Origin: Neisseria sp.
Lineage (GTDB): Bacteria; Pseudomonadota; Gammaproteobacteria; Burkholderiales; Neisseriaceae
DNA: 64,000 nucleotides
Assembly (NCBI RefSeq): GCF_030527965.1
Contig: NZ_JAUMZU010000012.1
Span: 1-64,000, forward strand
Direction: 5' to 3'
The notes under the pieces were generated by a model. That model saw only the letters and a list, made by a program, of their open reading frames with translations. It was not told the origin of the DNA and made no database searches. The translations under genes were made by a program, and so were the position numbers. Below are positions 1 through 8,988 of this stretch, piece after piece (the first letter of the stretch is position 1; every line of letters begins with the position of its first letter).

Positions 1-53
1 TAGGGATAATTCTAACTTAAATTTGAATTTCCCTAGTTATCTAGGACAGCCCC
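1..53 (-). mobile_element. Terminal end of an IS1016-like (IS1595 family) insertion sequence
   Basis: Read on the minus strand, position 53 begins GGGGCTGTCCTAG, which resembles the terminal inverted repeat of IS1016-group elements. It is followed by an AT-rich leader ending at the window edge in TTATCCCTA, where in related Neisseria elements (from memory) the transposase ATG follows at once. The transposase would therefore start just beyond position 1 and read leftwards. The IS ends exactly where the permease reading frame begins, at 54, and the frame has a stop inside the IS end (42-44). The family assignment is from memory of the end sequence and needs a search of ISfinder. Confidence 0.7.
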
Positions 54-878
54 TTGTTTTTTATTCCGGCGGTGGTGATTCTGGGCTTGGGGCTGAAGGC
101 TTTGGGGCGCAGTGAAAAGATGATTACTTTGCTGATGGTGTTGATGTTGTTGGTGCTGGTGGGGGCAACGCTGTTGTTTCCGACAACCGATTTCAGCCAT
201 TTGCTGGAGGGCAGTTGGGCTTATATGGTGCCGGTATTCAATCTGGTGGTGTTTATTTATTGTGCTCAATATATCGTGCCGGAAATTGCCCGCGGTTTGT
301 CGCACCAGCCTAAGCAGCTGCCCAGAGCCATTGTTACGGGCATGGTATGCACGTTTGGCTTGCTGGCGCTGGTGCCGCTTTCGGTGATTTCGTTAAACGG
401 TTTGGAGAATATTAGCCAGGTTGCGACCATCAGTTGGGGCAAGGCGCTGGGCAGTTGGGCGTTTTTTACAGCCAACGGCTTTGCTTTGTTTGCCATGCTG
501 ACTTCTTATTGGGGCATAGGCGGCAGTTTCTTAACCAATATTGCCGACCGTTTCAGCCTGCCGGTTGACACTAATCTGAAAGTACGGCTGCTTATCGTGG
601 GCTTGGTGGCGCTACCGCCTTTTGCGCTGGCGTATAGCGGCATGGTGGGATTTGTGGATGCACTGTATTTTGTCGGCGTGTTCAGCGGCGTGGTGTTGAG
701 TATCTTGCCGTTTCTGATTGTGCACGGCGCCCGTAAATTGGGCAACAAGCAGCCAGAATGGCAATGCCCAGCTTGGATGACCCGGCCGGTTATCTACATC
801 ATGATTTTCTTGTTATACAGCGCCAGCGCGGTATATGCTGTTTTGGCTAAGATGGATTTGCTGCCCGCAGGCTGGTAG
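54..878 (+). pseudogene. Aromatic amino-acid permease, 5' truncated by the IS
   Basis: The remaining 274 residues carry about seven hydrophobic membrane segments and resemble the C-terminal two thirds of the hydroxy/aromatic amino-acid permease family (tryptophan/tyrosine transporters, usually about 400 residues). No normal start is present. The frame opens at a TTG directly at the IS boundary with no ribosome binding site, and an in-frame stop lies at 42-44 inside the IS. The first helices, which form part of the substrate path in this fold, are missing, so the product is almost certainly inactive. A DUS-pair terminator follows at 888-916. The exact substrate is not visible. The call of a broken permease is firmer than the call of its substrate. 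Confidence 0.75.
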
Positions 879-887
879 CTCGGTGTG

Positions 888-916
888 TTTCAGACAGGCA
901 TTGATGCCTGTCTGAA
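888..916. terminator. DUS inverted-pair terminator after the permease remnant
   Basis: TTCAGACAGGCA (889-900) and TGCCTGTCTGAA (905-916) are perfect inverted copies of the uptake sequence with a short loop. The arms point outward (reverse copy first), the less common order here. Confidence 0.6.
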
Positions 917-1188
917 GATGATTTGCTATTTTCTGATTTACCCATTCTTTTTATATTATCAGTTTATCTTATTTGTTTGTGTCGTACCCCTTGATGTGAA
1001 TGAAACGATAGGGTCTTTGCCGTTATGCAGCGCAGCATGTTTGGTTGAGCGGTCGTAATGTTCAAAAAAGTGGTTTGCCAGAACTTAATCGCTTATCCAA
1101 CGTCATATAAAAATCAGAGGCGGTTACATGTTTGTCTTTGATATTAAAGCTGCTTTTTAAAAATAACTTTATACAGAGGAGAAGCAAC

Positions 1189-2616
1189 ATGAAAAAACTA
1201 AAACATTTCATTAACGGTGAATATGCCGAACCGAAAGGTGCGGAATATTTCGATTTGGTCAGCCCGGTAACGGGGGAGGTTTACGCCCAGTCGCCCAATG
1301 CGGTAGACGAAGATGTTGAAGCGGCTTACAAGGCGGCAGAGGCGGCGTTTGCAGAATGGAAAAACGCTACTCCATCGACGCGTCAGAAAGCCTTGTTGGC
1401 ATTGGCCGAAGCGGTTGAGCAAAACGGCCAGCGGCTGGTTGACGCTCAAAGCTGCGAAACAGGGCAAATCAAAAGCCTGATTGCGAGCGAGGAAGTGGCG
1501 GTTTCGGCCGATCAAATCCGTTTTTTTGCCGGTGCGGCCCGTTGTTTGGAAGGCAAATCCACCGGCGAATATATGGCAGGTACTACATCCAGCATCCGCC
1601 GCGAGCCTTTGGGTATTGTAGGGCAGGTAACGCCTTGGAACTATCCTTTGATGATGGCCGTATGGAAAATCGTTCCGGCACTTGCTGCGGGCAATACCGT
1701 GATTTTAAAGCCCAGCGATACCACGCCGCAGAGCACGCTTTTGTTGGCGGAATTGGCAGCGCCGCTGTTTCCAAAAGGCGCGTTTAATGTGCTGTTAGGC
1801 AAAGCGGATGCGGGCAACCGAATCGTTGCTCATCCCGGTATCGCGCTGGTGTCGATTACCGGCTCCGTACGAGCAGGCATGCAAGTGGCCGAAGCAGCTT
1901 CGAAGCATCTGGCTCGGCCGCATTTGGAATTGGGCGGCAAAGCGCCGGTTGTGGTGTTTGCCGATGCCAATCTGGAACGGGCGGCCGAACATATCGCCAT
2001 GACAGGATTCTTTAATGCGGGGCAGGATTGCACCGCCGCATCCCGTGTATTGGTTGAAGCAGAGGCGTATGACAAATTTGTTGCCCTGATGGTTGAGCAA
2101 GCTCGCAATACTCGATTCGGCGATCCTGATGATGAAAACGCTTTGTATGGTGCGTTAAACAACAGTAATCAAATGGCGCGTGTATCGGGCTTTTTTGAGC
2201 GCTTACCCTCTCATGCCAAAGTGGAAATCGGCGGCAAACGCGCAGAGCGCCCAGGCTATTATTTCGAGCCTACCATTATTACCGGCTTGAAGCAGGAAGA
2301 TGAAGCGATACAAACGGAAATCTTCGGCCCGGTCATTACGATTCAGAAATTTAATAATGACGATCAGGCATTGGAAATGGCCAACGGCGTGCAGTATGGC
2401 CTTGCCTCCAGCGTGTGGACCGCCAATCATGCGCGGGCTCAGCGTTTCAGCCGCGATTTGGATTTCGGTACCGTGTGGATTAACACCCATATTCCGCTAA
2501 CTGGCGAAATGCCGCACGGCGGTTTCAAAATGTCGGGTTACGGCAAAGATTTGTCGGCTTATGCTTTGGAAGAATATACCCGGATTAAACATGTTATGAG
2601 CAATCATGAAGTTTGA
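1189..2616 (+). CDS. Aldehyde dehydrogenase, aminobutyraldehyde dehydrogenase-like
   Basis: A 475-residue NAD(P)-dependent aldehyde dehydrogenase that would oxidise an aldehyde to its acid in the cytoplasm. Visible marks are VGQVTPWNYPL (cofactor fold), the general-base motif LELGGK with Glu247, the nucleophile in AGQDCTAASR (Cys281) and EIFGPV near the end. The C-terminal GEMPHGGFKMSGYGKD segment resembles gamma-aminobutyraldehyde and betaine-aldehyde dehydrogenases such as PatD. The ATG at 1189 is chosen over an upstream in-frame TTG (1132) because AGAGGAG lies just before it. The SnoaL-like gene follows 14 bases after the stop, so the two are probably co-transcribed. The substrate is inferred; a spermidine-dehydrogenase-like gene at 48026-49870 could supply 4-aminobutanal. 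Confidence 0.85.
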   Translation: MKKLKHFINGEYAEPKGAEYFDLVSPVTGEVYAQSPNAVDEDVEAAYKAAEAAFAEWKNATPSTRQKALLALAEAVEQNGQRLVDAQSCETGQIKSLIASEEVAVSADQIRFFAGAARCLEGKSTGEYMAGTTSSIRREPLGIVGQVTPWNYPLMMAVWKIVPALAAGNTVILKPSDTTPQSTLLLAELAAPLFPKGAFNVLLGKADAGNRIVAHPGIALVSITGSVRAGMQVAEAASKHLARPHLELGGKAPVVVFADANLERAAEHIAMTGFFNAGQDCTAASRVLVEAEAYDKFVALMVEQARNTRFGDPDDENALYGALNNSNQMARVSGFFERLPSHAKVEIGGKRAERPGYYFEPTIITGLKQEDEAIQTEIFGPVITIQKFNNDDQALEMANGVQYGLASSVWTANHARAQRFSRDLDFGTVWINTHIPLTGEMPHGGFKMSGYGKDLSAYALEEYTRIKHVMSNHEV

Positions 2617-2630
2617 GAGAGGAGCAGAAA

Positions 2631-3050
2631 ATGTCTGATCAATCATTTGAAGCCATCATCCGAACCTATATGCAGGCTTGGAGTAACCATGATATTGAAG
2701 CCGCCGCCGGATTTATGGCCGATGACGTGGTATTTTACGATGCCAGTATCGGCACGCCGTTGAAAGGGCGAGACAGCGCCAGAGATGATGGAATTGCTGT
2801 TTTTATCGGTGCCGTTCCCGATGTGAAATGGGAAATGACCAGCGAACCGATTGTGGGTAAAGACGGCATTGCCTGCCAGTGGCGTTTTTCAGGCACCAAT
2901 ACGGGGGCATGGGATGAGGATACGCCGGCCACCGGTAAAGCGTTTGCTTTTGAAGGTGCCAGTTTTATCCGCATTAAAAACGGCAAAATCGTTTATCAAG
3001 GTGATTATTATGACGCTTTGAATTTCCATAAACAGCTAGGATGGTTGTGA
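2631..3050 (+). CDS. SnoaL-like ester cyclase / NTF2-fold protein
   Basis: A 139-residue protein with the pattern of the SnoaL family: an N-terminal helix (IIRTYMQAWSNHDIEAAAGFMADDVVFYD), a central GRD segment and C-terminal strands ending in KNGKIVYQGDYYDALNF. Such proteins are small cone-shaped barrels that bind hydrophobic ligands or act as cyclases or isomerases; the ligand cannot be told from sequence. The start at 2631 is preceded by AGAGGAGCAGAAA. A longer in-frame start (2613) would overlap the aldehyde dehydrogenase stop and is less likely. Its position in the aldehyde dehydrogenase operon suggests a role in the same breakdown pathway, which is inference. Confidence 0.8.
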   Translation: MSDQSFEAIIRTYMQAWSNHDIEAAAGFMADDVVFYDASIGTPLKGRDSARDDGIAVFIGAVPDVKWEMTSEPIVGKDGIACQWRFSGTNTGAWDEDTPATGKAFAFEGASFIRIKNGKIVYQGDYYDALNFHKQLGWL

Positions 3051-3122
3051 GCGGTATCAACCAACGGTTGCAATATGTTTTTAAGAGAAGCCTGATGTGA
3101 TTTGAATCTAGGCTGTCAACCT

Positions 3123-3158
3123 AAATGCCTGTCTGAAAATGTTCAGACAGGCATTTTT
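3123..3158. terminator. DUS inverted-pair terminator
   Basis: TGCCTGTCTGAA at 3126-3137 and its reverse complement at 3142-3153, extended by AAA/TTT on each side to a 15-bp stem and followed by a T run. It ends the aldehyde dehydrogenase-SnoaL operon. Confidence 0.85.
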
Positions 3159-3283
3159 TATGATTGATCACTTTGATACACAAGCAATTTGTAGAGAAAG
3201 CCTCCCCTCTGTCTTGGCCCAAGTCATTTGCATGCAATGGCGCCGATTTTTTGGTACTAAAGATGGAAATAAGCCAACTAACG

Positions 3284-3319
3284 GATAAATGAACTGTTCT
3301 TGATAAATGAACTGTTCTT
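3284..3319 (+). repeat. Two tandem copies of an 18-bp unit
   Basis: The unit GATAAATGAACTGTTCTT occurs twice with no gap or mismatch. It lies in the 380-base stretch between the SnoaL gene and ccoP. A minus-strand reading frame of 61 codons crosses it but shows no protein-like features. Otherwise the stretch holds only the two flanking terminators. Confidence 0.9.
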
Positions 3320-3380
3320 TATAAATTGTGCAGCGGAGGTAAGTTTTATTCAAAATTGAAACAACCGGCCGGCTGTAAAT

Positions 3381-3417
3381 AAAAACCCCAGTTGTTTCAA
3401 CCGGGGCTTCTTTTTAA
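3381..3417. terminator. Terminator of the cco operon
   Basis: A stem of CCCC-A-GTTG with CAAC-C-GGGG around a TTT loop (3387-3405) has a single internal mismatch. On the minus strand a run of U follows. It is one of the few terminators here not built from uptake sequences. Confidence 0.85.
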
Positions 3418-3430
3418 ATAAACGTTTAAC

Positions 3431-4507
3431 TTATTTGGTTTTGCCGGCCGATGCAGCCTCTGCCGAAGCAGCAGCTGGAGCAGATGCGGCGCTAGCGGCA
3501 GGTGCAGTTGCTTTGGCTTTAGCCGCCGCTTTCGCTGCTTTCTCACCTAAGGCATTCTCGGTGTCTGTCGGTAAAGGTTTACCATTCGGATGCGACAAGC
3601 CCCATACATAAGCAGTCATAATATGGATTTTATCTTCATCCAAGAAATTGCCCCATGTTGGCATTTGGTTATGCCGGCCGTTGGTAATGGTTTCGATAAT
3701 GGCTTTTTGAGTTCCGCCCCATAACCAAACGTCGTCGGTTAGATTAGGTGCAGTGCCCTGAATACCTTGGCCTTTATCACCATGACAGGTATAACAGTTT
3801 GCCGGAGGGCCGTGGAAAATCGCATCGCCGCGTGCCGCACGTGAAGGATCGTATTGCCCTTCTGGTTTGGATAAAGACATTACATAGTTCGCAACATCTT
3901 TCACTCGTTCTTCGCCTAAAACCGGACCCCAAGCAGCCATGATGCCGATACGGCCGTTTTTGATGGTTTCATGGATTTTCTCAGGAGTGCCACCCCACAA
4001 CCAATCGGTATCAGTCAGGTTAGGAAAGCCGCGGGAACCTTTGGCATCCGAGCCATGACATTGGATACAGTAAGTATCAAACAAGTTTTTACCGATGCGT
4101 TGCGCTTGCGGGTTTTTGGCAACTTGATCAATCGGCATTTTGGCAAATTTCGCATAAATCTGTTTGTATTGCTCGTTTGCCTGTTTTACTTCGGTTTCAT
4201 ATTGGTTTTTACTGGTCCAATTTCGAAAACCTTTAAAATCGCCCAATCCCGGATAAGCCAGCAAATAGCCGATACCGAAAATCACGGCGGAAATATAAAG
4301 GATAAACCACCAGCGGGGGAGGGGATTGTTGTATTCTTCAATACCGTCCCACGAATGGCCCATCGTTTTAACTTCTTCCCCTTTGGGCGGTGCTTTTACT
4401 TTGTTTTGGGAAAACAAAAGCCAGAGTAAACCGATAAGACTCAGCACGACAATGGCAATAATGTAGTAGCTCCAGAAGCTGCTGGTAAATTGTGAAGTTG
4501 TGTTCAT
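3431..4507 (-). CDS. ccoP: cbb3-type cytochrome c oxidase subunit III (CcoP), two-heme form
   Basis: A 358-residue membrane-bound cytochrome c subunit that passes electrons to the CcoN catalytic subunit. Two N-terminal membrane segments (about 13-33 and 67-85) flank the HSWDGIEEYNNPLPRWW signature of CcoP. Two heme c motifs follow, CIQCH (147-151) and CYTCH (238-242), each with a downstream methionine ligand region (GIMAAWG, QMPTWG). After about residue 315 comes an alanine-rich low-complexity tail with no third CxxCH. Many Neisseria CcoP proteins carry a third heme domain; here it is absent, so the protein resembles the shorter meningococcal form. It is the last gene of ccoNOQP. Confidence 0.97.
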   Translation of the reverse strand: MNTTSQFTSSFWSYYIIAIVVLSLIGLLWLLFSQNKVKAPPKGEEVKTMGHSWDGIEEYNNPLPRWWFILYISAVIFGIGYLLAYPGLGDFKGFRNWTSKNQYETEVKQANEQYKQIYAKFAKMPIDQVAKNPQAQRIGKNLFDTYCIQCHGSDAKGSRGFPNLTDTDWLWGGTPEKIHETIKNGRIGIMAAWGPVLGEERVKDVANYVMSLSKPEGQYDPSRAARGDAIFHGPPANCYTCHGDKGQGIQGTAPNLTDDVWLWGGTQKAIIETITNGRHNQMPTWGNFLDEDKIHIMTAYVWGLSHPNGKPLPTDTENALGEKAAKAAAKAKATAPAASAASAPAAASAEAASAGKTK

Positions 4508-4549
4508 TTGTTTTGCTCCGTGTTGTCACGGGATAGTTATTGGGTGCAT

Positions 4550-4699
4550 TTATTGTGGAGAATCGTCATCTTCAATGATGCTGTTGGCCGCATCTTCATG
4601 GTTTTTCTTATTCCGTTTATTGAATACGATATAAAGTACCAGAATAAAGCAGACAAAAATCCAGATGGTAAACAAGCTACGCACCCAATTGATATCCAT
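4550..4699 (-). CDS. ccoQ: cbb3-type cytochrome c oxidase subunit CcoQ/FixQ
   Basis: A 49-residue small membrane protein beginning MDINWVRSLFTIWIFVCF. One membrane helix (about residues 7-26) is followed by a charged tail (FNKRNKKNHED) ending in DDDSPQ. Size, topology and place between ccoO and ccoP are those of CcoQ, which stabilises the assembled oxidase. The start lies 4 bases after the ccoO stop, indicating translational coupling, and 42 bases separate its stop from the ccoP start. It is easily missed because of its length. Confidence 0.92.
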   Translation of the reverse strand: MDINWVRSLFTIWIFVCFILVLYIVFNKRNKKNHEDAANSIIEDDDSPQ

Positions 4700-4703
4700 G
4701 ACG

Positions 4704-5312
4704 TTACCTTTTTTTCAGTGCTAAGCCCAAACCTTGCAGATAGGCGATAACCGCTTCTATCTCGGATTTGTCTTTTAACATTTCGGGTGCTTTAGCGATT
4801 TCTTCATCACTGTACGGAGTACCAACGGCACGCAATGCTTTCATATGCGCAACCACTGCGTCCGGATCCACCTTATTGCGAGCCAACCAAGGGAAGGCAG
4901 GCATGTTGGATTCAGGAACCACGCTACGCGGATTAAGCAAGTGCAAACGGTGCCATTCATCAGAATAGCGGCCGCCGACACGAGCCAAATCCGGTCCGGT
5001 ACGTTTTGAACCCCATTGGAAGGGATGGTCGTAAACCGATTCCCCGCCAACGGAATAGTGACCGTAGCGCTCTGTTTCGGCACGGAACGGACGGATCATT
5101 TGAGAGTGGCAGTTATAACAACCTTCGCGTACATAAATGTCGCGGCCTGCCACTTGTAAGGCGTTGTAAGGTTTGACACCTTTGGTCGGTTCAGTTACGG
5201 CTTTGGTAAAAAACAGAGGGACAACTTCAACCATCAGGCCCACACTAATAACCAAAAAAGTAAACAGAATCAGAAAACCAACTTTTTCTTCAACAAGTTG
5301 TTGTAATTTCAT
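4704..5312 (-). CDS. ccoO: cbb3-type cytochrome c oxidase subunit II (CcoO)
   Basis: A 202-residue monoheme cytochrome c subunit anchored by one N-terminal helix (about residues 12-35). The heme motif is CYNCHSQM (65-69 for CxxCH), preceded by GRDIYVREG as usual in CcoO, with a methionine in SNMPAFPWL as the likely axial ligand. It relays electrons between CcoP and CcoN. The gene lies between ccoN and ccoQ in one operon; the length is normal. Confidence 0.97.
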   Translation of the reverse strand: MKLQQLVEEKVGFLILFTFLVISVGLMVEVVPLFFTKAVTEPTKGVKPYNALQVAGRDIYVREGCYNCHSQMIRPFRAETERYGHYSVGGESVYDHPFQWGSKRTGPDLARVGGRYSDEWHRLHLLNPRSVVPESNMPAFPWLARNKVDPDAVVAHMKALRAVGTPYSDEEIAKAPEMLKDKSEIEAVIAYLQGLGLALKKR

Positions 5313-5339
5313 TTTGGTAGCCTATTTTCTTTATATTTT

Positions 5340-6776
5340 TTAGTGGTGTTGTGTTTGGGAAAGAACGGGGATTTTGGCATCAACCGCTTTACCCTCTGAA
5401 ACAGTACGGAATACGTTATAAGACATAATCAACATACCGCTCAGATACAAAAGGCCACCGGCGAAGCGAACCATGTAGAAAGGTTTGCTGTCTTTTACGG
5501 ATTCCACGAAAGAGTAGGTCAGCGTACCGTCTGTATTCAAAGCACCCCACATCAGGCCTTGCATTACACCGGATATCCACATGGATGCGATGTAGAGAAC
5601 TACGCCGATGGTGGCAATCCAGAAATGCGCTTCAACCAGTTTAACGCTGTGCATTTCTTCGCGGCCGAATAAACGGGGAATTAGATAATAAATAGAACCG
5701 ATGGTGATAAATCCTACCCAGCCCAATGCGCCGGCATGCACGTGACCTACGGTCCAGTCGGTGTAGTGGCTCAATGCATTTACCGTTTTGATAGACATCA
5801 TCGGGCCTTCAAAGGTAGACATGCCGTAAAACGATAGAGAGACTACCAAGAATTTCAGAATCGGGTCGGTACGCAATTTATCCCAAGCGCCGGAAAGGGT
5901 CATGATGCCGTTAATCATACCGCCCCAAGAGGGTGCGAACAGAATCAGCGATAAAACCATGCCTAGAGACTGAGTCCAGTCGGGTAGGGCGGTGTAGTGC
6001 AAGTGATGCGAGCCGGCCCACATATAAGTGAAAATCAGTGCCCAGAAGTGAACGACAGACAAACGATAAGAGTAAACAGGACGACCGGCTTGTTTGGGAA
6101 CGAAATAATACATCATGCCTAAGAAGCCTGCGGTCAGGAAGAAACCTACCGCATTATGGCCGTACCACCATTGCACCATGGCATCAATCGCACCCGCATA
6201 AACGGGATATGATTTCATCATTCCGGCAGGAATGCTGATATTGTTCACGATGTGCAGCAGCGCAACTGCCAGAATAAAACCGCCGTAAAACCAGTTTGCC
6301 ACGTAAATGTGTTTGATTTTGCGTTTGGCGATGGTGCCGAAAAACACGATGGCGTAAGCAATCCAAACTGCGGCAATCAGAATGTCAATCGGCCATTCTA
6401 ACTCGGCGTATTCTTTACCTTGGGTGTAGCCCAAAGGCAGGGTAATCGCCGCTAGAACAATGACGAGCTGCCAGCCCCAGAAGGTGAAGGCCGGTAGAAA
6501 TCTGCCGCCAAACAGCCGGGTGTTGCAGGTGCGTTGTACAACGTAATAAGACGTACCTAACAACCCGCAACCGCCAAAGGCAAAAATCACGGCGTTGGTA
6601 TGCAGGGGACGAATACGACCGAAGTGGAACCACGGGCCGATATCAGATAAGTTAAGCATGGGTGCAAACAACTGGGCGGCTGCAATGACGCCGACCAACA
6701 TACCCACAACACCCCAAACTACAGTCATGATGGCGAATTGGCGCACCACCTTGTAGTTGTAAGTTTGCGTTTCCAT
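5340..6776 (-). CDS. ccoN: cbb3-type cytochrome c oxidase catalytic subunit I (CcoN)
   Basis: A 478-residue polytopic heme-copper oxidase subunit that reduces oxygen to water and pumps protons at high oxygen affinity. Histidines for the low-spin heme and the heme-copper centre are visible in [41 protein letters not shown] and [12 protein letters not shown]. The start METQTYNYK at 6776 is preceded by GGAGACCTTT; a longer in-frame start at 6809 is rejected because it lies upstream of that ribosome binding site. It is the first gene of ccoNOQP and has an FNR-like palindrome upstream at 6947-6960. Confidence 0.97.
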   Translation of the reverse strand: METQTYNYKVVRQFAIMTVVWGVVGMLVGVIAAAQLFAPMLNLSDIGPWFHFGRIRPLHTNAVIFAFGGCGLLGTSYYVVQRTCNTRLFGGRFLPAFTFWGWQLVIVLAAITLPLGYTQGKEYAELEWPIDILIAAVWIAYAIVFFGTIAKRKIKHIYVANWFYGGFILAVALLHIVNNISIPAGMMKSYPVYAGAIDAMVQWWYGHNAVGFFLTAGFLGMMYYFVPKQAGRPVYSYRLSVVHFWALIFTYMWAGSHHLHYTALPDWTQSLGMVLSLILFAPSWGGMINGIMTLSGAWDKLRTDPILKFLVVSLSFYGMSTFEGPMMSIKTVNALSHYTDWTVGHVHAGALGWVGFITIGSIYYLIPRLFGREEMHSVKLVEAHFWIATIGVVLYIASMWISGVMQGLMWGALNTDGTLTYSFVESVKDSKPFYMVRFAGGLLYLSGMLIMSYNVFRTVSEGKAVDAKIPVLSQTQHH

Positions 6777-6946
6777 AAAGGTCTCCATTAAACATGGCAA
6801 TTTAAACATCTGGCAGGTTGTTAATGAAAGCCGCCTGAAACAGCCCGCATAAAACTACCTTAATTATCTTAATTTAACACCATAGCCGGGAAGGAAGCTT
6901 GACGGGTATGGAGGTTTAACCTTGGTATTTTAAATCAAAATATCGG

Positions 6947-6960
6947 TTGAACCAAGTCAA
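6947..6960. promoter_or_regulatory. FNR-like site upstream of ccoN
   Basis: TTGAACCAAGTCAA matches the outer half-sites of the FNR consensus TTGAT-N4-ATCAA (TTGA and TCAA with the right spacing). It lies about 170 bases upstream of the ccoN start. If it sits near -41 the transcript would start around 6912, leaving a long leader. FNR control of cbb3 genes is common in proteobacteria. Confidence 0.5.
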
Positions 6961-7045
6961 ATCGGCATCGGGCAGGTTTCGATATTAAACGCAGGTTGCC
7001 AAATGCCGGATTTTGTAAGAGTATAAGCTTTATTAACAAGTTTAT

Positions 7046-7059
7046 TTGACCGATGTCAA
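7046..7059. promoter_or_regulatory. FNR-like palindrome upstream of the M61 peptidase gene
   Basis: TTGAC-CGAT-GTCAA is a perfect palindrome and differs from the FNR consensus by one symmetric base pair. Its centre is about 52 bases before the ATG at 7105. It could act on the peptidase gene or, at a distance, on ccoN. Confidence 0.45.
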
Positions 7060-7104
7060 ACAGCCTGAAAATCATAAACAAATCTTAACAAAATAAGACT
7101 ACCT

Positions 7105-8871
7105 ATGTTGCACTACACTCTAAGCCCAGAACCATTCAGCCACCTTTGGCGGATTACATTGACTTTCAAACAAGAGAATCATACTTCTTTTGTGTTGCGT
7201 TTGCCCAATTGGGTTCCCGGAAGTTATATGATTCGTGATTTTTCACGTCATATCATTACTTTGGATGCCGTTTGTAACGGGCAGCAGATCGATTTGGCGC
7301 AAATGGCGAAAAATCTGTGGCAGGCGCAAGGGCAGGCAGGAGAATGGCGGATTAGTTATACCGTATATGCGTTCGACCTTTCCGTGCGCGGTGCTTACCT
7401 GGATACTCGACGCGGTTTTTTTGACGGAGCGTGTTTGTTTCTCAGCGTGGGCGGTAGGGAAAATGAGACGTGTGTGGTCAATGTGGAAAACCTGCCGCGC
7501 GGTTGGCGAACTGCTACGACCTTGCCATGCCTGTCTGAAAACGGGTATCAGGCAACCGATTATGCTGAATTAATTGATCATCCTTTTGAGTTCGGCGATA
7601 TTGAAACGATTGCATTTCAGGCTTGCGGTATCCCGCACCGTATCGCCATCAGTGGCTATCACGCGGGTTTCGACAGGAATCGTTTGAGAAACGACATCCA
7701 AAAAATTTGCGAAACCCAATTAAAAATGTTTCCTGCTCCGGCTCCGTTTAAAGAGTATTTGTTTATGTTGTTTATCGGCGACAATATTTACGGCGGCTTG
7801 GAGCATATCAGCAGCACGGCTTTGCATGCCGACCGCCGATGCCTGCCGGCTGAGGGTATGCAAGAAGCCGATGAAGACTATACCTTACTGCTCGGCCTTT
7901 TTTCCCATGAATATTTCCATGCGTGGAATGTCAAATCGATTAAGCCCGCCGCTTTTATCCCTTATCGGCTCGACAGTGAAAGTTATACCGAGCAGCTTTG
8001 GGCTTTTGAAGGCATTACGTCTTATTATGATGATTTGTTTTTGGTGCGTAGCGGTGTGATTAGTGTGGAAGCTTATCTGAAGCTACAAGCGAAAAATCTG
8101 ACTCGTGTGCAACAAGGCAAAGGCCGCTTGCATCAAACATTGGCGCAATCGAGTTTTACGGCTTGGAACAAATATTACAAACAAGATGAAAACAGCCCGA
8201 ATGCCATTGTCAGTTATTACCAAAAAGGCGCTTTGGCGGCGATGTGTTTGGATTTGACGATTCGTCGGCTTAGCCTTGGCAAGCTGAGTCTTGATGATAT
8301 TATGAGTACGCTATATCAAGATTGGCTGGCTAGCGGCAAAGGCCTATCTGAAAATGAATGGCAGCAGCGAGCGGAAGAGATTACCGGTTTGAATCTGCAA
8401 GATTTTTTTCAGATCGCTTTGTTCAGCACTGAAGATTTGCCTTTGGAAGCCTGTCTGAAAAGTGCGGGCGTTGAGTTGATGTGGCAGAGTGCGCCCCGAG
8501 GTTACGGCGGTGCGCTGGTTGACGCCTTTTCAGCGCCTGAAGCCATACCTGATTTCGGCGCTCGTTTTAAACAGAATGCGGAAGGTATTGTTTTAACCCA
8601 TGTGTTTAACGGCGGCAGTGCTGAAAATGCCGGTTTGTGCGCTCAAGACAAAGTCATCGCGCTCAATGGTTTTTGTTGCACTGATTTTGCTCGGCAGTGG
8701 TCGCAGCTGGTTGTTGGCGAGTCGGTAAAGTTGCATTATTTCCGTCATGGTGTATTGCATGAAGCGGAGACTTTGATTCAGGCGGCCGAGGCCGATACCG
8801 CGTTCTTGAAAATTGACGATCGCCGGTTGCTCAATGCTTGGTTGGCTATTGCGGATAAGATTTCGGCGTAA
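7105..8871 (+). CDS. M61 family metallopeptidase (glycyl aminopeptidase-like) with PDZ domain
   Basis: A 588-residue protein with an N-terminal all-beta domain (about 1-170), a gluzincin catalytic domain with HEYFH at 268-272, and a third zinc ligand in the FEGITSYYDD helix that follows. A C-terminal PDZ-like region (about 480-580, with GGSAENAGLCAQDKVIALNG) completes the family layout. M61 enzymes remove N-terminal glycine or alanine from peptides. I see no clear signal peptide, so a cytoplasmic place is likely. It is transcribed alone and ends at a DUS-pair terminator. An exact copy of the uptake sequence lies inside the gene at 7528-7539. Confidence 0.9.
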   Translation: MLHYTLSPEPFSHLWRITLTFKQENHTSFVLRLPNWVPGSYMIRDFSRHIITLDAVCNGQQIDLAQMAKNLWQAQGQAGEWRISYTVYAFDLSVRGAYLDTRRGFFDGACLFLSVGGRENETCVVNVENLPRGWRTATTLPCLSENGYQATDYAELIDHPFEFGDIETIAFQACGIPHRIAISGYHAGFDRNRLRNDIQKICETQLKMFPAPAPFKEYLFMLFIGDNIYGGLEHISSTALHADRRCLPAEGMQEADEDYTLLLGLFSHEYFHAWNVKSIKPAAFIPYRLDSESYTEQLWAFEGITSYYDDLFLVRSGVISVEAYLKLQAKNLTRVQQGKGRLHQTLAQSSFTAWNKYYKQDENSPNAIVSYYQKGALAAMCLDLTIRRLSLGKLSLDDIMSTLYQDWLASGKGLSENEWQQRAEEITGLNLQDFFQIALFSTEDLPLEACLKSAGVELMWQSAPRGYGGALVDAFSAPEAIPDFGARFKQNAEGIVLTHVFNGGSAENAGLCAQDKVIALNGFCCTDFARQWSQLVVGESVKLHYFRHGVLHEAETLIQAAEADTAFLKIDDRRLLNAWLAIADKISA

Positions 8872-8951
8872 CTTGGCAGATGATTTGCTGCCATTTCTTA
8901 ATGGGCGAGTGAAAGACTATAAGCAGCCTAAGCTAGCTTTAATGAAATAAT

Positions 8952-8988
8952 AAATGCCTGTCTGAAAACGTTCAGACAGACATTTTTT
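8952..8988. terminator. DUS-pair terminator with one degenerate arm
   Basis: TGCCTGTCTGAA (8955-8966) pairs with TTCAGACAGACA (8971-8982), which has one changed base, and a T run follows. It ends the M61 peptidase gene. Confidence 0.8.

Larger units (their letters stand above)
6777..7104. other. Divergent intergenic region between ccoN and the M61 peptidase
   Basis: 328 bases without a gene. It carries two FNR-like palindromes (6947-6960 and 7046-7059) and AT-rich promoter-like stretches for both directions. I see no further reading frame, repeat or RNA. Confidence 0.6.

Noticed and set aside
3168-3353. 61-codon minus-strand frame downstream of ccoP
   Set aside because: It consists largely of the 18-bp tandem repeat (giving EQFIY twice) and lacks a ribosome binding site.
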